NCBI GenBank assembly: GCA_943330705.2
Contig: CALQIT020000002.1
Location: 1 to 64,000, forward strand
Direction: 5' to 3'
Length of the DNA: 64,000 bases
Source of the DNA: Streptomyces griseus
GTDB taxonomy: Bacteria > Bdellovibrionota > Bdellovibrionia > Bdellovibrionales > Bdellovibrionaceae
Shown here: positions 57,243-64,000 of the stretch, one piece after another
Position numbering within the stretch: the stretch's first letter is position 1
Layout of the letters: every line of letters starts with the position of its first letter
Notes under the pieces: generated by a model
What the model was told of the DNA's origin: nothing
What the model saw: the letters and a program-made list of their open reading frames with translations, nothing else
Database searches by the model: none
Translations under genes and position numbers: made by a program

Positions 57243-58772
57243 ATGCTTCGTGTCCTTGTGGCTGATGATGATCATGGCTTGCGGCTTTCGGTAAGGTCTG
57301 CGCTGGCATTGGATGGACGATTTGCTACGGATGAAGCTATTGATGGACTTACCGCAGTCGAACAAGCCAAAGTGACCCAATATGATATTGCGATTCTTGA
57401 TGTCGATATGCCACGACTTAACGGGCTTGAAGCGCTTCGCCAAATTAAAGAACTAAATCCCGGCACTGTGGTTATCATGATGACAGCTTTTGCAACCATC
57501 AATGACGCCGTTTCTGCAGTCAAGGACGGGGCCTACAACTACCTTTCGAAACCAGTTCAAGGCGACCATTTGATTGCCTTGATTGACCGCGCCCTTGCGG
57601 CAATGAATTTGATTTCAAATGTTGCGGCCTCAGCGCCAATGCTGATGGACGATGGTCGTAAGATGATTGGCAATAACTCGCATATGCAAAAAGTTTTCAA
57701 TGTGATCAGCCGGGTTTCTAAGGTTGATACTCCAGTTTTGATCCGCGGCGCTTCTGGAACCGGAAAAGAACTTGTGGCCCGAGCGGTCCACGCAAACTCG
57801 GCCCGTAAGGACGAAAAATTTGTTGCGATCAATTGCTCGGCGATACCGGAAAACTTGTTTGAGTCCGAATTGTTTGGCCACGAAAAAGGCTCGTTCACTG
57901 GCGCTGATCAGCGCAAAATCGGCAAGTTCCAATTCGCCGAAGGCGGCACCTTGTTTTTGGATGAAGTTGGTGATTTGCCTTTATTGATGCAGGTAAAATT
58001 GCTGCGCGTTTTACAAGAAAAAATGTTTACCCCAGTTGGTGCCAACCGCGAAATCCCAACCAACGTTAGAATTGTTGCCGCCACCAATCGGCCACTGGAA
58101 GAAATGATTAAGCTTGCCACTTTTCGCGAAGATCTTTTCTATCGCCTAAATGTAATACCCATCTTGTTGCCCTCGCTGATGGATCGCAAAGATGATTTAG
58201 ACAAATTGATGACTATGTTTATCAAAAAATTTAATGCAGCCCACAGTAAACGTATTGGTGGCGTGGCTGCCGATGCTCTGGCCGTCCTCAAGCGCTACGA
58301 GTGGCCAGGGAATATCCGCGAACTTGAAAACGTTATCGAGCATATGTTCATTATGGAAAATGCAAAGCTTCTGACTTTGGGGTCCATTCCCGAATCACTA
58401 TTGAAAGCAACCGGCACCTTTCTGCCAGAGTTTCCACAAACTGAAGCGACCCTAAGCACTACCGTTTCCGAGTCTAGCTTTGCAGCTTCTGGCCTTGATC
58501 TTGAAGACGACACGCTTGGCTTTGATTCTTCAGATGATTTGGATATTGATGATGACTTCCTGGAACCCATTGCCGGAGCGCCTACCGGGGACGGTGGACC
58601 AATGGATTTCAATGCTCAAAAAGAGACCTTTGAAAAAGACTTTATCATTAAAGCGCTGAAAACTTTTAAGGGTCGTATCAATCAAACAGCCTTGCATGCG
58701 AATATTCCGAAAAAGACTTTACTAAGAAAAATCGAAAAGTACGGAATTGTCGCTAAAGACTATACCCTTTAA
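57243..58772 (+). CDS. Sigma-54-dependent response regulator, NtrC family
   Basis: A 509-residue regulator. Receiver domain with VADDDHG, Asp53 in AILDVDMPRLNG and Lys in YLSKPVQG. The AAA+ domain has Walker A GASGTGKE, the sigma-54 contact loop EKGSFTGAD (GSFTGA in place of the usual GAFTGA), and the arginine-finger/sensor region PTNVRIVAATNRPLEE. A long acidic linker (LEDDTLGFDSSDDLDIDDDF) precedes the Fis-type HTH (GRINQTALHANIPKKTLLRKIEKYG). The ATG at 57243 has GGAGG six bases away. The target genes and cognate kinase are not evident. Confidence 0.93.
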   Translation: MLRVLVADDDHGLRLSVRSALALDGRFATDEAIDGLTAVEQAKVTQYDIAILDVDMPRLNGLEALRQIKELNPGTVVIMMTAFATINDAVSAVKDGAYNYLSKPVQGDHLIALIDRALAAMNLISNVAASAPMLMDDGRKMIGNNSHMQKVFNVISRVSKVDTPVLIRGASGTGKELVARAVHANSARKDEKFVAINCSAIPENLFESELFGHEKGSFTGADQRKIGKFQFAEGGTLFLDEVGDLPLLMQVKLLRVLQEKMFTPVGANREIPTNVRIVAATNRPLEEMIKLATFREDLFYRLNVIPILLPSLMDRKDDLDKLMTMFIKKFNAAHSKRIGGVAADALAVLKRYEWPGNIRELENVIEHMFIMENAKLLTLGSIPESLLKATGTFLPEFPQTEATLSTTVSESSFAASGLDLEDDTLGFDSSDDLDIDDDFLEPIAGAPTGDGGPMDFNAQKETFEKDFIIKALKTFKGRINQTALHANIPKKTLLRKIEKYGIVAKDYTL

Positions 58773-58799
58773 AAATTTTGGCCTTTGTTTCTTAGACTT

Positions 58800-59195
58800 C
58801 TATTTTTTACGTCCCCAAAAAATATGGGACTCTGGAATATTGCCCTTTTCACATTCGTTTTTTTCATTCGAGGTAAAGGCTTGAGCGCAGGTCCGCTGCT
58901 CTTTCATGTAAGTGCACCATGCCCGGTGAGTCAAATCAGCAATGGTTGAAAAACAACTACTACCTTCTAGATAGGCCCGGCAAAGATCTTGATCCAAACC
59001 TGCGGGCAAAGAGGAAAAGCAACTTTTACCATCACGACAAACTTCACAAATTTTTCTCTCGCTGCCCTGAAAAGAACTAAAACAATCCGTCTTTACCGAT
59101 TTGTAAGCCGCACAAGTTTCTAGCTTTGCAAAAACAGATGTCGGAAAAAAAACCAAAAAAAGTGCTAACCCAAACAAACTCCGATTCATTTTCAT
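58800..59195 (-). CDS. Secreted Cys-rich repeat protein
   Basis: A 131-residue protein with signal peptide (LFGLALFLVFFPTSVFA). The mature part has about eleven Cys in a recurring pattern, C-x2-Y/L-x5-CF-S-x-x, visible as CAAYKSVKTDCFSS, KSCFSSLPAG, CRAYLEGSSCFST and CTYMKEQRTCAQ, suggesting four degenerate repeats stabilised by disulfides. The start at 59195 has AGGAG. I recognise no family. It is convergent with the NtrC-type regulator gene, 27 bases apart. Confidence 0.65.
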   Translation of the reverse strand: MKMNRSLFGLALFLVFFPTSVFAKLETCAAYKSVKTDCFSSFQGSERKICEVCRDGKSCFSSLPAGLDQDLCRAYLEGSSCFSTIADLTHRAWCTYMKEQRTCAQAFTSNEKNECEKGNIPESHIFWGRKK

Positions 59196-59273
59196 ATCGC
59201 GATCTCCTGGAAAATATCCAAAAAAGAATCAACTGTGACGATTTTAGCAACTTGGTGCCTAGATTACCAGTGC

Positions 59274-59317
59274 TGATATCACTGTTGATATCACTGTTGA
59301 TATCACTGTTGATATCA
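59274..59317. repeat. 12-bp tandem repeat, 3.7 copies
   Basis: GATATCACTGTT is repeated at 59274, 59286 and 59298, with a partial copy at 59310. Each unit holds the palindrome GATATC. It lies between the divergent Cys-rich and START-like genes and so in or near their promoters. Confidence 0.88.
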
Positions 59318-59438
59318 TAGGCAAACCTGGGCCAGATCAGCATGCGGGTCTTTGTAGCTGTCAATGCGGTGGCAAGGCAAAGGCTTGGCAATTGACAAGC
59401 TGCTTTCCTGTAAGCTTCAATCTAGTCAATGGAAGTTT

Positions 59439-60227
59439 ATGAAATTTAAATCAATCCTGTATGCGCTTGCACTACTAACCACCTTACTTATCCCTACCCC
59501 AATTTGGGCGTGGGATCTTTCTTCGCTACAAGGCATTGATACAGATTACAGCAAAGCACTGCACAGCCTTGCTCTTGAGGGAGTTGATTCCTACCTGCCT
59601 CTGGCCAACCCAGATCTGGACGGAATCGCCCTGATTTGTTTTTCCCATCCGGCAAATGACTTGTATATGGGCGTTGGCCAATTTATGAAAATCAATGCAC
59701 CCCTTGAAAGAGTGACTCAGTTTTTGGAAAGGTTTGAAGACTATCCAAAATGGACAGATGGGCTTCTTTCAAACTCTGCACAAAAATTGAAAGATGGAAA
59801 ATTTTTAGTAAGTTCTGAGCAGCACGTACCGATTCCTTTTGTTTCCAATGTGCATTCAAAAATGATTTATTCAGTTGAGAAGAAAGATAATAAGGTTTTT
59901 TTTCGCTATCAGTTGAAATCTAGCAATTCACTGACTGCCTACGACGGCTTTATTTTACTTGAAGAAAATAAAGATCGAACAACTCAGTACATTGAGTACG
60001 ACTTTTGGGATGCAGATTGGGGCTTGGGAAAATCCTTTGCTAAGGCCAGAATTTGGGCAGACAGTCTACAGGGCATCTATCAGTGGGACATTGCTTTTAA
60101 GCTGCGGTCCGAAAACTTAAATATAACTGATCATGAAGTCCTAGATCTAAGTAAGAAGAAAGCTAAAATCAAAAGTCTTGAGCCCTGCTTATCAAATAAA
60201 GTTTCCTTTAAATATTTAGCAAAATAG
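59439..60227 (+). CDS. Exported START/SRPBCC-like protein
   Basis: A 262-residue protein with signal peptide (ILYALALLTTLLIPTPIWA). The mature part resembles START/polyketide-cyclase-like lipid-binding folds: MKINAPLERVTQFLERFEDYPKWTDGL, SEQHVPIPFVSNVHSKMIYS and TQYIEYDFWDADWGLGKSFA, with the typical 'F-D-Y-P-x-W' element. It may bind a lipid or other hydrophobic ligand in the periplasm. The start at 59439 was chosen for the signal peptide; GGAAG lies only three bases before the ATG. The longer frame runs to 59364. Confidence 0.65.
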   Translation: MKFKSILYALALLTTLLIPTPIWAWDLSSLQGIDTDYSKALHSLALEGVDSYLPLANPDLDGIALICFSHPANDLYMGVGQFMKINAPLERVTQFLERFEDYPKWTDGLLSNSAQKLKDGKFLVSSEQHVPIPFVSNVHSKMIYSVEKKDNKVFFRYQLKSSNSLTAYDGFILLEENKDRTTQYIEYDFWDADWGLGKSFAKARIWADSLQGIYQWDIAFKLRSENLNITDHEVLDLSKKKAKIKSLEPCLSNKVSFKYLAK

Positions 60228-60435
60228 TGGTCGCCTTGATGTGACTAAGGCTTAGTCGGAGCCAGCGCCGTCAAGAAAAAACTTCTTAAAAATTTACTTA
60301 TGGAGCAAGTTCTCAAACGCGTTTTGACTTGATCGTAGAACCCTAAAAACCTATCTTCAGCCCCCTGCTTTGAAGCTCTAACGCCAGGTTTGAATAGAGC
60401 TTCTGGTACGGAAAATGGGAGGGGTCCTTTCCGGC

Positions 60436-61002
60436 ATGACAATGAATCCGCTACCACCGCAAGCTTATACCAAGGATACTCTTGCCCATGCTTTTGCTTG
60501 GCTGCAGAACCAAACTGAAAGCATCAAGGAAATGGCTAGCAATCCCGATATCTTGGTCGGTCTTTACCTAAAAGCCAAGCTTCAGGGTGATGAGGCCCTC
60601 GAGCGCCCTAGTATCCAAAATTTTAAAAACGAGCTTCGTAGCTTAGCTGGAATGATGGGCGAGTTTACCACCAAACAAGAGCATCGCCCAGAACACCGCC
60701 CAGAATCCCGCCCCGAACACCGCACCGAGCACCGCTCAGAACCCATGGCAAAATCACAGCCTGCTCCTGCCGCCATGCCAGGCCCCGCCAAATCAGCGCA
60801 GCAGTTTTCAGCAAGCCAGCAAAACATCACGCCGACACCCCCACCACGGACCGAAACTCAGATGTTGGATCAAAAATCTCTGCAAATGATTCGCGAAGTC
60901 AAAGAGCAGTTTAACTTAAGTTCGGATTCCGAAGCCTTGCGTCTTTTAATTTCCGCTGGATCGCAAAGCCTGAAGGGCTTGATTCACGAATCTCGACGCT
61001 GA
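60436..61002 (+). CDS. Protein with charged EHRP repeats, unknown function
   Basis: A 188-residue protein. Residues 1-80 are helical; then comes a short degenerate four-residue repeat (EHRPEHRPESRPEHRTEHRS), a Pro/Ala/Gln-rich linker and a C-terminal helix-rich segment, REVKEQFNLSSDSEALRLLI, that resembles a ribbon-helix-helix half. No signal peptide. GGAGGGG lies 11 bases before the ATG, which is long; another ATG follows at 60442. It ends 78 bases before ileS on the same strand. Family not recognised. Confidence 0.6.
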   Translation: MTMNPLPPQAYTKDTLAHAFAWLQNQTESIKEMASNPDILVGLYLKAKLQGDEALERPSIQNFKNELRSLAGMMGEFTTKQEHRPEHRPESRPEHRTEHRSEPMAKSQPAPAAMPGPAKSAQQFSASQQNITPTPPPRTETQMLDQKSLQMIREVKEQFNLSSDSEALRLLISAGSQSLKGLIHESRR

Positions 61003-61080
61003 TCACATTGATCTTCCAAAGCTTTTCCAATAGCTTAGCTAAATCTATTTAATTTGAACTGAATCTTGGAAAGGCCCGTC

Positions 61081-63924
61081 ATGAGTACGCCTTCGGACAG
61101 CAAGCCCGATTACAAATCCACCATCCGTCTTCCGCAAACGGATTTCCCAATGAAGGGAAATTTAAATGTTCGCGAGCCTGAAACTATTAAGAGCTGGCTA
61201 GACACGGGTATTTACCAAAAAATTATGGCCAAAAATAAGGGTCGAACAAAATTTGTTCTGCCAGATGGTCCGCCGTATGCCAATGGATCCATCCACATTG
61301 GCCATGCGCTCAATAAAACTTTGAAAGATATCATTATCAAGTACAAAAACATGACAGGATTTTGGGCGCCGTTTATTCCCGGCTGGGATTGCCACGGGCT
61401 GCCAATTGAACACGCGGTGATGAAAAATCTGGGACCCAAACTAAAGGAAAAAACCGATCCAGAAATCCGTGCCCTTTGTCGTGCAGAAGCGCAGAAATGG
61501 ATTCAGCATCAACGACCGCAGTTTCAACGGCTGGGCATTTTGGCAGACTGGGATAAGCCCTACTTAACCATGGATGCAAGTTACGAGGCCGAACAAGTTC
61601 GGGAATTTGCTCGTTCATTTTCCAAGGGCTTAGTTTATCTGGGCACCAAACCGGTGTATTGGAATTGGACTTTAAAAACCGCCCTAGCCGACGCCGAGGT
61701 CGAATACCATCCGCATAAAAGCCCGGCCATCTACGTTAAATTTTCAGTGGAAGATGCGACAACCTTAAAAAAATTGGGCAACCCCACTCAAGCCACGTCA
61801 TTTGTTATTTGGACGACAACCCCTTGGACATTACCTGCAAACTTGGGTGTTTGTTTAAATGCCGATTTTGAATATGGCGTTTACAGTACAGGCTCTGAAA
61901 ATATTATTGTTGCCAAGGCTTTGAAAGAATTTTTTGAAAAAGACACTGGGCTGACCTTGCAATTACAGTCTTTATTAAAGGGCTCTGAGCTTGAATATGG
62001 TAAGGCTCGACATCCGTTTTTGAATCGTGATTCTTTAATTGTGCTTGGAAACCACGTCACTGCCGACGCGGGAACTGGCTGCGTGCATACAGCACCAGGA
62101 CATGGGGCTGACGATTACAAGGTTGGATTGCGATACGGATTGCCAATTCTCAGTCCCGTCGATGCCTCGGGCACCTACACCGATGAATACCCGGAACTTC
62201 AGGGAACGAATATTTTTAAAGCCAATCCGCTAATTATTGAAAAATTAAAATCCAACGGCCATCTTTTGGGTTTCAAAGAAATTGAGCACAGCTATCCGCA
62301 TTGCTGGCGCTCAAAAACCCCATTGATTTTTCGTGCCACAGCCCAATGGTTTTTGGGAATTGATATCGAAGGCAAAGAATTGCGCAAGATGGCGCTAAAA
62401 GAAATGGACTCGATCAAATTTTATCCGGATTGGGGCGAAGCACGTTTTCGCGCAATGTTCGAAAGCCGTCCGGATTGGTGCCTAAGTCGGCAAAGGGTTT
62501 GGGGCGTTCCGATTCCTGTTTTTTACTGCCTTAAGACTGAAAAACCGCTGGCTGATGAAAAACTTATGATGGCTGTGGCTGACGTGATGGAAACCGAAGG
62601 TGGGATCGAAGCCTTTTTCAAATACACACCAGAGCAATTTTTCGCTAAGGCCTATCCAGGAAAAGAAAAAGCATTTCTTGAAAGTGCTCAAGCCCTTCAT
62701 GGTCATGACGCTAATTTTGGGGCCGAGGGCTTTCGCCACGGCAAGGATATTTTCGATGTCTGGTTTGACTCTGGAATCTGTCACTCTGCCGTGCAAAAAC
62801 GCCGCGCCAGTGAAGGTCTGGACTTTCCTGCCGATGTTTATCTTGAGGGCAGCGATCAGCACCGTGGTTGGTTCAATACCTCGATGCTATCGTCGTTGGC
62901 GACCAATGGCAAAGCGCCGTTTAAGGCTTTGATCACCCATGGCTTTGTGAATGATTCACAAGGAATGAAAATGAGCAAATCCAAGGGTAACGTGGTTGAT
63001 CCCAACGACGTCGCCAGCAAAAGCGGCGCTGAAATTATTCGGCTTTGGACAGTCTACGAAGACTACGGTGGTGATGTTAAATGTGGTCCCCAAGAATTTG
63101 AACGAGTCACAGAAACCTATCGCCGAATCCGCAATACCATGAGGTTTCTACTGGGCGCGACTTCAGATTTCGATCGGCAAAAGGATTCTGTGGAGTTCGC
63201 TGAGATGACCGCACTTGACCAGTGGGCGATGGGTCGGCTGTTCGACCTGACAACCAAGATCACCGAAGCTTACGATAATTATACCTTTTATAAGGTCTAT
63301 CACTTGCTCAACAATTTCTTTACCGTGGACTTGTCAGCCACCTACTTGGACGCCATAAAGGATCGGCTTTACACCTGGAAGGGCGAAGGCAAGGCGCGAA
63401 GATCGGCACAGACTGCAGTTTTTATTATCACGGACTATTTAATCCGTATGATGACGCCAGTCCTGTCCTTTCTAGCCGACGAATCCTACCGCTATGTCCA
63501 AGGGGCAAAAGCGGAAAGTGTTTTTCTTTTGGATTTCCCAGTGCCGGCAAAAGAGTGGCAACAACCTGAACTTGCTGAAAAATTTGCCGAGCTCTTACGG
63601 ATTCGCTCAGATGTGCAAAAGAATTTAGAGAACTTAAGGGCGCAAAAAATCATAGGCGCTAGCTTAGATGCCGCAGTTGAAATTACCTGCGAAGGACCAG
63701 CCCTTACCACTTTACAATCTTTTGATGGCAAAGGCGGTTTGTTTTCTGACCTGCGGGAACTTCTGATTGTATCAAAAGTAAGCCTAAAGTCAGGACCTTA
63801 TGCCATTGCAGTGGCCAAAGCAGATGGGGAAAAATGCCTGCGCTGCTGGATTTATTCGAATGAAGTGGACCAATCAACTGTGCACCCGGGCGTCTGTCCG
63901 AAATGTGTGGAGGCCTTATCATGA
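61081..63924 (+). CDS. ileS: Isoleucyl-tRNA synthetase
   Basis: A 947-residue class I synthetase that charges tRNA-Ile and edits Val. The HIGH motif is in NGSIHIGHALNKTL, the KMSKS loop in GMKMSKSKGNVVDPND; the CP1 editing domain has FVIWTTTPWTLPAN and GTGCVHTAPGHGADD. The C-terminal zinc finger is CLRCWIYSNEVDQSTVHPGVC then PKC. The start at 61081 has AAGG six bases away; the frame is open to 61066. Its stop overlaps the lspA start (ATGA), the frequent ileS-lspA arrangement. Confidence 0.97.
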   Translation: MSTPSDSKPDYKSTIRLPQTDFPMKGNLNVREPETIKSWLDTGIYQKIMAKNKGRTKFVLPDGPPYANGSIHIGHALNKTLKDIIIKYKNMTGFWAPFIPGWDCHGLPIEHAVMKNLGPKLKEKTDPEIRALCRAEAQKWIQHQRPQFQRLGILADWDKPYLTMDASYEAEQVREFARSFSKGLVYLGTKPVYWNWTLKTALADAEVEYHPHKSPAIYVKFSVEDATTLKKLGNPTQATSFVIWTTTPWTLPANLGVCLNADFEYGVYSTGSENIIVAKALKEFFEKDTGLTLQLQSLLKGSELEYGKARHPFLNRDSLIVLGNHVTADAGTGCVHTAPGHGADDYKVGLRYGLPILSPVDASGTYTDEYPELQGTNIFKANPLIIEKLKSNGHLLGFKEIEHSYPHCWRSKTPLIFRATAQWFLGIDIEGKELRKMALKEMDSIKFYPDWGEARFRAMFESRPDWCLSRQRVWGVPIPVFYCLKTEKPLADEKLMMAVADVMETEGGIEAFFKYTPEQFFAKAYPGKEKAFLESAQALHGHDANFGAEGFRHGKDIFDVWFDSGICHSAVQKRRASEGLDFPADVYLEGSDQHRGWFNTSMLSSLATNGKAPFKALITHGFVNDSQGMKMSKSKGNVVDPNDVASKSGAEIIRLWTVYEDYGGDVKCGPQEFERVTETYRRIRNTMRFLLGATSDFDRQKDSVEFAEMTALDQWAMGRLFDLTTKITEAYDNYTFYKVYHLLNNFFTVDLSATYLDAIKDRLYTWKGEGKARRSAQTAVFIITDYLIRMMTPVLSFLADESYRYVQGAKAESVFLLDFPVPAKEWQQPELAEKFAELLRIRSDVQKNLENLRAQKIIGASLDAAVEITCEGPALTTLQSFDGKGGLFSDLRELLIVSKVSLKSGPYAIAVAKADGEKCLRCWIYSNEVDQSTVHPGVCPKCVEALS

Positions 63925-64000
63925 AAAAGAAATACGTTTTTTTAATTACCTTTTCAGGTCTGATCATTGCTATTGATCAAGTGACCAAGATATTTATTCA
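63921..64000 (+). CDS. lspA: Lipoprotein signal peptidase II, N-terminal part (cut by window edge)
   Basis: The first 26 residues of LspA: a basic start MKKKYVFLITFSG, then a membrane helix with IAIDQVTK, the conserved D-Q-x-(S/T)-K element of the family. LspA cleaves prolipoproteins before the lipidated Cys. The ATG overlaps the ileS stop by three bases. Confidence 0.85.
   Translation, partial: MKKKYVFLITFSGLIIAIDQVTKIFI

Noticed and set aside
59077-59391. Minus-strand frame with repeated DINS residues
   Set aside because: The repeat is only the translation of the 12-bp DNA repeat, and the frame lies over the promoter region and the N-terminus of the Cys-rich gene.

Overview
The window looks like a chromosome segment of a motile, diderm bacterium of the Bdellovibrio type (Bdellovibrionota). 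The pointers are adjacent flagellins without a variable central domain, many signal-peptide proteins, lipoproteins and outer-membrane barrels, a paired DUF507 locus, a bifunctional class A PBP, and HD-GYP and sigma-54 response regulators. This is an inference from gene content; there is no rRNA or intact tRNA to confirm it.

Layout. 0-7 kb: two flagellins (the first cut by the window edge), a secreted alpha/beta hydrolase, a secreted metallopeptidase-like/DUF4105 protein, a small His-rich secreted protein behind a 28-bp perfect palindrome, and a tandem hairpin repeat. 7.1-18 kb: a DUF4143 remnant, then a complete reductive pyrimidine catabolism operon (preT, preA, dihydropyrimidinase, beta-ureidopropionase, class III aminotransferase, acylating semialdehyde dehydrogenase) with an NCS1 transporter and a double cyclic-nucleotide-binding protein. 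Together they would take uracil and thymine to acetyl-CoA and propionyl-CoA. 18-24.5 kb: an accessory zone with a PIN toxin/antitoxin pair, a tRNA-Ser 3'-end scar, a transposase-like protein lacking its first catalytic Asp, a frameshifted gene, hipBA with a tiny upstream ORF, and an RHH/PIN pair.

24.5-29 kb: five secreted proteins on the minus strand (transglutaminase-like, DUF4360, lipoprotein, barrel, zinc peptidase). 29-37 kb: pcrA/uvrD, a barrel overlapping kamA tail-to-tail, a Q/N-rich secreted protein, a 39-bp perfect inverted repeat with nested direct repeats, and a porin-like protein. 37-38.1 kb: two DUF507 genes coupled to a GroES-like domain carrying a histone-H1-like tail. 38-44.6 kb: a PBP1B-like enzyme, an MBL-fold hydrolase, a REC-HD-GYP regulator, a two-gene HTH cassette flanked by copies of that regulator's 3' end, and a ferredoxin.

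44.8-48.1 kb: the best candidate for an undescribed system, a radical SAM/SPASM enzyme, a 36-residue basic Cys-containing peptide and a CHASE2 histidine kinase, tightly spaced or overlapping. 48-64 kb: a P-type ATPase, a squalene-hopene-cyclase-like protein with a lipoprotein-type signal, a 1092-residue lipoprotein, an NtrC-type regulator, a Cys-rich secreted protein, a START-like protein, a charged-repeat protein, ileS and the beginning of lspA.

All functions come from reading motifs in the translated sequence; no database search was run. Start codons were moved from the longest frame where a ribosome binding site or the protein family indicates it.
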